A stretch of DNA of 40,337 bases from Acidobacteriota bacterium (GTDB lineage: Bacteria > Acidobacteriota > Thermoanaerobaculia > Multivoradales > Multivoraceae): assembly GCA_003388555.1 (NCBI GenBank), contig QQVD01000055.1:1-40337 (forward strand). Reading direction: 5' to 3'. Positions 8,820 to 15,976 of the stretch are shown in pieces. The notes beneath the pieces were generated by a model. It had not been told where the DNA came from and did no database searches. It was given only the letters and a program-made list of their open reading frames with translations. A program made the position numbers and the translations under genes. Positions within the stretch are counted from its first letter, which is position 1; each line of letters starts with the position of its first letter.

Positions 8820-9070
8820 GCCTCGTGACGCGAGCTTCGGGAGGCGTAGGGCTCCAGCACTTCCGGATCCGCGACGGACCAGGACGGAGTCGTCGCCATG
8901 GGTGAGGATCGATAGGGACTCGAGGGCGTCCCGGCCGTCGGTCGTTGCGACGAGTCGGCGCTCTGCAGCGGCGCGTCTCGTGTCCTGCTCGGTCGGTTGG
9001 CGTCCGCTCGATCCTGCTAGTTTCGGCTGCCGCCCGTCGGGCGCTCTTTGATGGCAGGAAGAGGAGAGCC

Positions 9071-11563
9071 GTGATCAGCCGAGAGACCCCCCGTGCGGCC
9101 AGTGCGGCCCGCTTCTCGTTCCTAGCCGCTGCGATCCTCGTCGGCGTCTTCTCGTCCACAGGTGAGGCGCATCCCAGCGGCAATCACGACTGGATCGGCT
9201 TCCTCGGGCCCGAGGGCGACGGAAGCGTCGCCAGTGGCCACGAAGAGCCGGCCGCCGGTCTCTCGCCGCGATGGCAGATGGCGATCGGCAGCGGCTACTC
9301 GGGCATCGTGGTGGCCGATGGCACGCTGGTGACCTGCGCGTCCGAGGGCGAGCACGACGTCGTCCTGGCGCTCGACACCGCCGACGGCAGCCGCCGTTGG
9401 GCCGTCGAGCTCGGCGAGGCGATGATCGGCCACGGCGGCTCGCTCGACGGAGCCATCGCGACGCCGGCTCTGGCCGACGGCACCGTCTACGTCTTCGGGC
9501 CCTACGGCGACTTCGTGGCGATCGAGGTGGCGAGCGGCAGGGAGATCTGGCGCCGCGATCTCGCCACCGAGGACGCCGTGGTGCCCTACTACGGTTTCGG
9601 CTCGTCGCCGCTGGTGGTCGGCGAGCTGGTGGTGGTGCAGGTCGGCGGCGAAGCCGGTGCGGTGGTTGCTCTCGAGCGCTCCACCGGCGAGGTCGCCTGG
9701 CGATCGTTCGCCGGCGTCATCGAGGCGCAGTCGCCGAAGCTGATCGAAGTCGACGGCAGGTCGCAGCTCGTCGTCGCCACCAACGAGGTGGTGGCGGGCC
9801 TCGACCCTGAGGAGGGAACGCTGCTCTGGCGCTGGCCGTTCACCGCCCAGGACGCGCAGACCCTGACCACGTCCCCGCTGGGCGTCGGCGGCGGCAGGAT
9901 CTTCTTCACCGCGGCGCCGAACCGTGGCGTCCTGCTCGATCCCACGGCCGGCGCCTCACGCCAGGTGGACGGAGTCTCCGAGCCAGCGGTTCTCTGGGAG
10001 GCCAACGTGCTCACCCGCACCTACAGCCCCGCCGTGGTGGTCGGAGATCAGCTCGTCGGCTACACCTCGCGGTTCCTCGGCGGGTACTCGGTGGCCACCG
10101 GCGAGATGCTGTGGCGCTCGCGCGAGCCCGGTGACGGCTTCCTCATCGCCGTCGACGAGCAGCTCGTGGTGATCACCAAGGAGGGCTCGCTGCACCTGGC
10201 CGATCTCGCGGGCCCTGGCGGCGGCTGGCGGGAGATCGCCAGCGAGCAGCTCTTCGACGACATCGTCTGGACCGTGCCGAGCTACCACGACGACGCTCTC
10301 TACGTGCGCAGCATGACCGAGATCGCGCGCGTCGATCTCGTGCGCGCCGACGCGGGCGCGGCGCCGGCCGCGGCGGACGAGATCCGCGTCACCGAAGCGG
10401 CGACGGACGTCGAGCTGCCGGGTCGCTTGCGCACCCTGCTCGAAGGTGATCCTGCGCAACTCGGAAGCCGAGTCGACGAGCTCCTGGCGGAGGTCGAGAC
10501 GCCGATCCTCGATGGCGAACGGGCGCTCTTCCTCTGGCGCGGCGAGGCCCGCGACGTCGGCATCGCCGGCGACTTCCTCGGCATGCGCGTCGAGGGCGCC
10601 TTCCGTCGCCTCGACGGCACCGACCTCTGGTGGTACCAGACCGAGGTGGCACCGCGGCTGCAGTACACCTACATCCTCTACGTCGACTACGAGCCGACGC
10701 TCGACCCGCTGAATCCCAGGGTCGAGCTGAGCTCGGTGATGGGCCGGGACGCCAACTGGGTCCGCGGTGAGCCGGTCGAGATGTCCTACTTCGCGATGCC
10801 CGACTGGCCCGGACCGCCAGCTCACCTGCGCTCTGACGCACCGGTGCCGGAGCGTCGTGGTCGTCTCGCCCAGCTCGCCGTCGAGATCCCGGAAGAGATG
10901 CTCGAGGAAGCTCCGGAATTCCTCCGCGAGGAGCTGCGCAGGCCTTTCGACGTCTGGCTGCCGCCGAGCTACGACGAAACCGATCGCCGCTATCCGACGC
11001 TCTACGTCTACGAATGGACCGGCGCGCGACATCCTGGGGCCGGGCGTTGGATCGAGACGCTCGATGCCACGGCCGGCAGGGCGTACCGCGAGCCGATCGT
11101 GGTCTTCATGAAGCGGCTGCCGCGGGAGTTCCTGATGGCGGAGCTCGTCGCCGCGGTGGATCGCCAGTTCCGCACCGTCGCCGACCGCGAGGCTCGCGCC
11201 ACGATCGGCTGGGCCTTCGCCGGTCTCGAAGCAGTCTCGGTCGCTGGTCGTCACGCCGATCTCTTCGCCAGGCTGGGGGTGCAGAGCCAGCACGGATTCT
11301 CGGACGACATCGTCGCCCTCACCGAGTCGGTGCCGGCTGCTTCCGCTGAGCGTCCCTTCACCGCCTACCTCGACTGGGGCAGCCTCGACACCCGCAGCCC
11401 CAGCGAGGGGTGGGACATGGCGGATGTGGCGCGCGGCGTCTACGAGGGGCTGGCGGCCAAGGGCGTTCGCGTCTCGGGTGGCGAGGTCGAAGCGACCAGC
11501 GACTGGAAGAGCTGGCGCAACCGCACCCATCTGATGCTCGCCGCGCTGTTCCCGCTCGAGTAG
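9071..11563 (+). CDS. Exported PQQ-type beta-propeller fused to an inactive esterase-like alpha/beta-hydrolase domain
   Basis: Start GTG 9071, with GAGGAG just upstream and a signal peptide immediately after (AARFSFLAAAILVGVFSSTGEA); 830 residues. Residues 35-450 are a PrQQC/PQQ-like propeller (ALDTADGSRRWAVEL, ATPALADGTVYVFG, ALERSTGEVAWRS). Residues about 480-590 look like an early-set/CBM48-type beta-sandwich (VGIAGDFLGM, WWYQTEVAPRLQYTYILYVD) as found before Fes-like esterases. Residues 620-830 match the putative-esterase alpha/beta-hydrolase fold (FDVWLPPSYDETDRRYPTLYVY, MAELVAAVDRQFRTV). The nucleophile elbow, usually G-x-S-x-G, reads G-W-A-F-A-G (Ala715 in place of Ser). The usual catalytic His before D-W-x-x-W is Ser810 (TSDWKSW). 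I infer a non-catalytic, probably binding, protein of the periplasm or cell surface. It converges with the DinB-like gene 28 bp downstream. Confidence 0.8.
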   Translation: MISRETPRAASAARFSFLAAAILVGVFSSTGEAHPSGNHDWIGFLGPEGDGSVASGHEEPAAGLSPRWQMAIGSGYSGIVVADGTLVTCASEGEHDVVLALDTADGSRRWAVELGEAMIGHGGSLDGAIATPALADGTVYVFGPYGDFVAIEVASGREIWRRDLATEDAVVPYYGFGSSPLVVGELVVVQVGGEAGAVVALERSTGEVAWRSFAGVIEAQSPKLIEVDGRSQLVVATNEVVAGLDPEEGTLLWRWPFTAQDAQTLTTSPLGVGGGRIFFTAAPNRGVLLDPTAGASRQVDGVSEPAVLWEANVLTRTYSPAVVVGDQLVGYTSRFLGGYSVATGEMLWRSREPGDGFLIAVDEQLVVITKEGSLHLADLAGPGGGWREIASEQLFDDIVWTVPSYHDDALYVRSMTEIARVDLVRADAGAAPAAADEIRVTEAATDVELPGRLRTLLEGDPAQLGSRVDELLAEVETPILDGERALFLWRGEARDVGIAGDFLGMRVEGAFRRLDGTDLWWYQTEVAPRLQYTYILYVDYEPTLDPLNPRVELSSVMGRDANWVRGEPVEMSYFAMPDWPGPPAHLRSDAPVPERRGRLAQLAVEIPEEMLEEAPEFLREELRRPFDVWLPPSYDETDRRYPTLYVYEWTGARHPGAGRWIETLDATAGRAYREPIVVFMKRLPREFLMAELVAAVDRQFRTVADREARATIGWAFAGLEAVSVAGRHADLFARLGVQSQHGFSDDIVALTESVPAASAERPFTAYLDWGSLDTRSPSEGWDMADVARGVYEGLAAKGVRVSGGEVEATSDWKSWRNRTHLMLAALFPLE

Positions 11564-11591
11564 CCGAGGCGCCGTCTCCCCGGGCTTCGGC

Positions 11592-12089
11592 TCAACCTCG
11601 CCGCTGCCGCCACACCTTCCAGGTCAGCGGCCCGGCGACGGAGTCGGGGATGGCGAGGCCGCCGGCCTTCAGCGCCAGCTTGATCTGGCCGTGGTGGTAG
11701 GCCTCGTGGAAGATCAGCAGCTGGATCAGCAGGATCGGGTGGTCGTAGTCGAGGTCGAACGGCTCGCCGCGCTCGCAGCGGCCGCGTACCGCGTCGGCGA
11801 CGCGTCGGGCGCTCTCCTCGAGCTGCGCTGCGATCTGCTCCCGGTCGGCCAGCGCCGCCCACTCCTCGGCCGGCGTCTCGCCGGCGTGCTCGGGCGCGTT
11901 CTCCGCCACCGACACCATGCGTTCGTGGTGCATGTGGGCGAACATCTGACCGACGCTCGGGCTGCTCGGCATCGCCCGTGCCTCGAGGCCGCCCTCCGGC
12001 AGCAGACGTAGCAGGTTGATCAGGACCTGGTTGTTGCGGCGCCAGGAGTCGAGGATCACCTCGAGCAGCTCGGGCGAGTCGGTCGGCAT
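11592..12089 (-). CDS. DinB-family putative metal-dependent protein
   Basis: 165 residues from ATG 12089, chosen because GGAGGA lies 8 nt upstream; the open frame beyond it is Arg/Pro-rich noise. The DinB/YfiT four-helix fold shows in the N-terminal helix (ELLEVILDSWRRNNQVLINLLRLLPE), the MFAHMHHERM segment (His52, His54, His55) and the C-terminal FHEAYHHGQIKLALK (His128, His132, His133). Together these supply the three-histidine metal site of the superfamily. Such proteins include thiol-dependent S-transferases and many uncharacterised enzymes; this is not the polymerase DinB. Last of three leftward genes and probably cytoplasmic. Confidence 0.85.
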   Translation of the reverse strand: MPTDSPELLEVILDSWRRNNQVLINLLRLLPEGGLEARAMPSSPSVGQMFAHMHHERMVSVAENAPEHAGETPAEEWAALADREQIAAQLEESARRVADAVRGRCERGEPFDLDYDHPILLIQLLIFHEAYHHGQIKLALKAGGLAIPDSVAGPLTWKVWRQRRG

Positions 12090-12258
12090 GGTGGAGATCC
12101 TCCTGCAACCGGCGCGGCCGGCGCAACTGCGGAGCGAGGGACCGGGTGCCGAGGCAGGCCAAGCCCTGGTTGGATCCTCCGGTCCGCCCGGTCGCCAGCG
12201 AGGGGCGGAGCCGTCGTGCCCACCTGCCTGTTCGCCCAGCGGCCGGTCGCGCGGCGTC

Positions 12259-12660
12259 TCAGCTCTCGGCGAGCCTCCACACGATGCCGCTGACCAGCAG
12301 CACACCGCCGCGCACCCCGTCGAGCACCAGCACCTGCGCCGACCCGCCGAGACCGTAGGCGCACGCCGCGACGAAGAGCAGCGACAGCGCCGCGAGCAGA
12401 CCGAGGTTGCGGCCGGCGTCGCGCCTCTGCCAGGACCACGCGGCGGCCGCCAGGGTGAATCCGGCGAGCGAGACGATCACCGAGCCGAGCACCGCGACCA
12501 GCAGCTTGACGTCGTCCAGGGTGCCCAGCGCGACACCGAAGCTGGTCATCATCCCTTCGGGATCGACCAGGGTGCGCACGCCGAGCAGACCGGTGAGAGC
12601 GCCGGAGAGGGCGAGGAGGACGGCGAAGACGCGGGCGGCGATCGTGGGGCTGACTGCCAT
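12259..12660 (-). CDS. Small four-helix integral membrane protein, unknown function
   Basis: 133 residues from ATG 12660 with GGGAGA about 10 nt upstream. Four hydrophobic segments cover nearly the whole chain: about 8-30 (VFAVLLALSGALTGLLG), 50-73 (KLLVAVLGSVIVSLAGFTLAAAA), 84-102 (LGLLAALSLLFVAACAYGL) and 108-128. The WSWQRRD loop between helices 2 and 3 is basic. The composition resembles DUF4345-type proteins, but I do not see a diagnostic motif. It lies between the SEC-C gene and the DinB-like gene, 170 bp from the latter, so co-transcription is possible. Confidence 0.7.
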   Translation of the reverse strand: MAVSPTIAARVFAVLLALSGALTGLLGVRTLVDPEGMMTSFGVALGTLDDVKLLVAVLGSVIVSLAGFTLAAAAWSWQRRDAGRNLGLLAALSLLFVAACAYGLGGSAQVLVLDGVRGGVLLVSGIVWRLAES

Positions 12661-12777
12661 CTGGGGCGATCTCCCTTGGTACCCGCTGCGGCTCGAGAAC
12701 GAGGTGACTCGGATCCCGCCGCTGCGGAGGCTCGACTCGTTGCACGGATCGATGCGGCAGCGTAGCAGCCGCTCGAG

Positions 12778-14229
12778 CTAGGTGCCGAGCTCGGCGATCC
12801 GCCTCTCCATCTCCCGGTACAGGAAGGAGAGATCTGCCGCCGGTCGCCGGTCGAGCGCCGCCATGCGCTCCTCGTCGCGTTGGTGCGCACCGATCAACAG
12901 CACGACGTCGCGTCGCAGCTCGCGCAGCTCGAGGGCCTCGCCCGGCGAGACGTCGCAGAGCTCGGGCAGCCGTCGGTCGAAGAAGTCGTGATGCAGGTCG
13001 CGGTAGGCGGACTCCGCGAGATGGGTACGTTGCTCGGGAGTGAGGTGCTCTGCAGCCTCGATGCCGGCCTGCGCGGCGGCGCGGGCGATCCGGTCGGGGT
13101 CCAGGATCGGGTATGCGAGACAGCCGGAGGTCGGATCGGTGATCTCGGCTGCCAGGAATCCGGCGGCCCCGCCGCAGGACCGCTCGAACCACGCCCTGGC
13201 GACCTCGGCCTTGGCGCGCGTGTCGGAGGCGAGGAGCAGCCGATCGGGGTGCCGCGGGTCGGACCTGCAACGGGCCAGGACACGGCGCCGACCGCTGGTG
13301 GAGCTCGGTTCTGCGGTCCACTGCCATCCATGCTCGCGCGACCCCTGCCATCCGACTGCGGCGTCGAACGCCTGTTCGACGCCCCTCCAGTCGGCGATCC
13401 GAAAATGGTGGGTCACGAACTCCATCTCGTCGATCGTGCGCTGGTCGACGAAGGTCGGGAACGGCAGCACGACACTCTCGATCCACGCCTCCCTGGCGAG
13501 GTCGTCGACGAGGCGGAGGGGGTCTTCCGCGCCCACGGAGGCGGCCAGCGCCAGGTAGCCGGAGCGGGAGAGCCCGGCTCGAGTGATCGGCCACATCGCG
13601 GTCGCCCGCCGCTCGCCCTCCGGTCCGCTGGCGATGCGCGTGACCACCAGCTCCTCCACTTCGGGTGCACGACGGATGTCCGGTTCCAGGATCCGCGTGC
13701 TCTCCCCGGTCGACAGGTCCTGCAGCGTGACCGCGACACCTCGTTCGGTCGCAACCACCTCGTAGACCCGCAGCGGAGCGGCGAGCCAGCCGTCGAGCCA
13801 CACCCGCTCTTCCTCGCCGAGCCCGCCGATTCCTATGCTCGGTCCTTGGCTCGAGCGGTCGAGGAGCAGCTCGCGGGCCTTGGCCCTGCCGCGTGGATCG
13901 CCGGTCGGCAGATCCCCCTCGAAGAGGAGACGATCGGCCGCGAGATCCCAGAGCTGCTCACGGTAGGCGGGCTGCTGGTCCAGTCTCTCGTGCAACCACT
14001 CGTCGGTCACTCCGGAGAGCTCGACCGCCAGCCATTCGTCGAGGTGCGCGTCGACCAGATCCTGCTCGACGAGCCACCGTTCGACTCTGTTCTGCAGCCG
14101 CGTGAAGATGCGCCCTCGCTCCTCGATGGCACGAATCCGGGCCGCCTCCTCGCGATCACCAGGGAGGCAGCACTGCTTGTACTTCCTGGCCGATCCGCAG
14201 GGGCAGGGTGCATTGCGCTGGATCTTCAA
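12778..14229 (-). CDS. SEC-C zinc-motif protein with a long unknown extension
   Basis: 483 residues. The N-terminus is a SEC-C/YecA-type zinc motif (CPCGSARKYKQCC at residues 9-21), which in SecA and related proteins binds one Zn ion through Cys-x-Cys and Cys-Cys. The remaining 460 residues are rich in charged helices (RVERWLVEQDLVDAHLDEWLAVELSG, FLAAEITDPTSGCLAYPILDP, AEHLTPEQRTHLAESAYRDLHHDFFDRRL) and match no family I know. The start is TTG 14229: no ATG or GTG precedes the zinc motif, and GGAG lies 8 nt upstream. No signal peptide or membrane segment, so cytoplasmic. First of three leftward genes; the 271-bp divergent space to the next rightward gene probably holds its promoter. Confidence 0.75.
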   Translation of the reverse strand: MKIQRNAPCPCGSARKYKQCCLPGDREEAARIRAIEERGRIFTRLQNRVERWLVEQDLVDAHLDEWLAVELSGVTDEWLHERLDQQPAYREQLWDLAADRLLFEGDLPTGDPRGRAKARELLLDRSSQGPSIGIGGLGEEERVWLDGWLAAPLRVYEVVATERGVAVTLQDLSTGESTRILEPDIRRAPEVEELVVTRIASGPEGERRATAMWPITRAGLSRSGYLALAASVGAEDPLRLVDDLAREAWIESVVLPFPTFVDQRTIDEMEFVTHHFRIADWRGVEQAFDAAVGWQGSREHGWQWTAEPSSTSGRRRVLARCRSDPRHPDRLLLASDTRAKAEVARAWFERSCGGAAGFLAAEITDPTSGCLAYPILDPDRIARAAAQAGIEAAEHLTPEQRTHLAESAYRDLHHDFFDRRLPELCDVSPGEALELRELRRDVVLLIGAHQRDEERMAALDRRPAADLSFLYREMERRIAELGT

Positions 14230-14500
14230 GGTCTGTCTCCGCTGCGTAGAGGTGTCTCACGTACTGGCGCCTTCCATTGACCAGAACGTCGCCGCGCTCT
14301 TCGTGCTGACACGGGATGTGCGACCAGGGTCGACTCTGATGGTGCTGGTGCCACTTCGCCGCTGCAGCCGAGAGGAGCTCGACTCGGAGTGGTACGGTCG
14401 GAGGCGACCGCGTCGGGGGGCCGGTCGAGCGCAGCGAGTCGTCGACCTCACCTCGAGTCGCGCCCCTTGCCGGTCGTGGTAACACCGGGAAGGAGTTCCC

Positions 14501-15217
14501 ATGCCGCACCTTCCGCTCCGTCTCGCCGTCGTCCTCTGTGCCTCGCTGCTCGGGTTCCTCGTGCTCAGCCCGCCAGCGGCCGGCTCGTTCCACCTGATGC
14601 AGATCGAACAGGCGATCGGAGGCATCTGCGGCGACGTCACCGCCCAGGCGGTGCAGCTGAGGATGCGGGCCGCTGGCCAGAACCTGGTCGACAACCGGGC
14701 GATCGACGCTCTCGACGCCAACAGTCAGAACGCTGTCGCGGTGGTCGACTTCGACGCCGACGTCGCCAACGCGGCGCTTGGGGCGCGCATCCTGGTGGCG
14801 ACGCCCGCCTTCGAGGCCGCGACCGGCCTCACCGCCGACTTCGTGGCGAGTCCGATCCCCGCCTCGTACCTGGCCGCCGGCCAGGTCCTGTTCGTCGACG
14901 GGATCAACATCTACTGGTCGCTGTCGTGGGGCGGCGCGGCGTTCCTCGGGGACACCACGGGCCTCGCCACCAACGACGCCGACGGGGACTTCGGGCCGCC
15001 GTGGGATGGAGTGCTGCCGTCCACCAGCGACCGTGCGTTGCTGTTCACCGGGCCCGCCAACGCACTGAGCACGAGCAACAGCGTCGACTACGCACTCACG
15101 GTCGGCTCGGCGGTGTTCACCAACAACGCCGGAGCCTCGGCCCCGGTGCCCGGTTGCGTGTTCGGAGACGGCTTCGAGTCCGCGGACACCAGCCTCTGGT
15201 CCAGCGCTGTGCCCTGA
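14501..15217 (+). CDS. Secreted protein of unknown function with the DGFESxD C-terminal motif
   Basis: 238 residues from ATG 14501 with AAGGAG 6 nt upstream. Signal peptide: LRLAVVLCASLLGFLVLSPPAAG, cleaved before SFHLM. The mature N-terminus (FHLMQIEQAIGGICGDVTAQ, then QLRMRAAGQN) is strikingly regular and looks conserved. The middle is Ala/Gly/Asp-rich with predicted strands (GARILVATPAF, NIYWSLSWGG, RALLFTGP). It ends VFGDGFESAD-TSLWSSAVP, the same tail as three other proteins in this window. No enzyme motif, membrane anchor or lipobox. Function unknown; extracellular or periplasmic by its signal peptide. Confidence 0.75.
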   Translation: MPHLPLRLAVVLCASLLGFLVLSPPAAGSFHLMQIEQAIGGICGDVTAQAVQLRMRAAGQNLVDNRAIDALDANSQNAVAVVDFDADVANAALGARILVATPAFEAATGLTADFVASPIPASYLAAGQVLFVDGINIYWSLSWGGAAFLGDTTGLATNDADGDFGPPWDGVLPSTSDRALLFTGPANALSTSNSVDYALTVGSAVFTNNAGASAPVPGCVFGDGFESADTSLWSSAVP

Positions 15218-15296
15218 GCGAAGCTACTCGCCGAAACACATTCCCGGCGCCGCCGGCTCCGGTCGGCCCCGCGGACGGCACTGGCCGGATCGGCCG

Positions 15297-15428
15297 TCAC
15301 GCGGGGGCGATCTCGTCGCTCTCGTCTTCATCGATGTCTCCCGCTGCCAGAGCGGCGCCCAACTCCTCCGCGGTCGCCGCAGTCGTGACGTCGAGGAACT
15401 GAGTCGCGACGAGCTCGTGGGCGTGCAT
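15297..15428 (-). CDS. Possible 43-residue acidic small protein
   Basis: The leftward frame from ATG 15428 reads MHAHELVATQFLDVT, then TAEELGAALAAGDIDEDES and DEIAPA, stopping with TGA at 15297. Its composition (Ala, Glu, Asp, with an amphipathic helix and an acidic tail) is unlike the Arg-rich noise of the surrounding frames, which is why I list it. There is no clear Shine-Dalgarno sequence (only GGGTGGTCGG upstream). It could equally be the 3' remnant of a decayed gene. Confidence 0.25.
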   Translation of the reverse strand: MHAHELVATQFLDVTTAATAEELGAALAAGDIDEDESDEIAPA

Positions 15429-15635
15429 CCGACCACCCGTCCGGCGCCGTCCCCCAGACCGCCCAGCATCCCGGAACACTGATCGCAAGCCCCGGGCCGG
15501 GCTCGCCGAAGGGCGATCTCGGGGGCCGCCGGGGAGAGATCCTCACACAGACGCGAAGCAGAGGACGGAGCCGCCATCGGCAGCGAGGATCCAGCTAGTG
15601 ACGCGTGGCGCAGCGCCTCGACCCGTCGTGACACG

Positions 15636-15665
15636 TCGCATGAGATGCGACGACGTCTCATGAGA
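15636..15665. promoter_or_regulatory. Two adjacent palindromes, possible operator
   Basis: TCGCAT-GAG-ATGCGA (15636-15650) is a perfect interrupted palindrome. Five bases on is TCTCATGAGA (15656-15665), a perfect 10-bp palindrome sharing the CATGAGA core. Paired dyads of this size about 310 bp upstream of ATG 15977 could be a repressor-binding site. No matching regulator is known, so this is only a candidate. Confidence 0.3.
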
Positions 15666-15976
15666 TCTCGACGTGGCCAGGGTGGTCCACCGGTGGTCGT
15701 CCCGGCGCCGGCGCGGCAGGGCACGCGAGTCGATCTCTGCCTTCGCGCTGCCAGCGCGCTCTCGCAGTCCTGCGCCCGCGCCGACGGCGAGGCTGGCACG
15801 GTGCATGAAGCCAGAGCTCCTTCGAAGCGCCGGGGCTGCGCTCGTCGGGACGCTCCTCGTCCTCTTCTGGATGTGACACGCGACACGTGAGGAGACTGCG
15901 ACTGGCCGGCAACCGGAGGGAGGACTCACGACTCGTGCGGTCTTCGGCGTACGGGCGATGCCGGGAGGAGAGGACG

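Larger units (their letters stand above)
15218..15976. other. 759-bp stretch without a convincing gene
   Basis: Open frames here are Arg/Ser/Pro-rich and carry no RBS or recognisable domain. The only items of note are a possible 43-codon leftward frame at 15297-15428 and a pair of adjacent palindromes at 15636-15665. The last part (about 15900-15976) is the leader of the next gene. Confidence 0.6.

Noticed and set aside
11592-12305. Longer DinB-like protein with a 72-residue N-terminal extension
   Set aside because: Extension is Arg/Pro-rich noise; GGAGGA sits correctly for ATG 12089.
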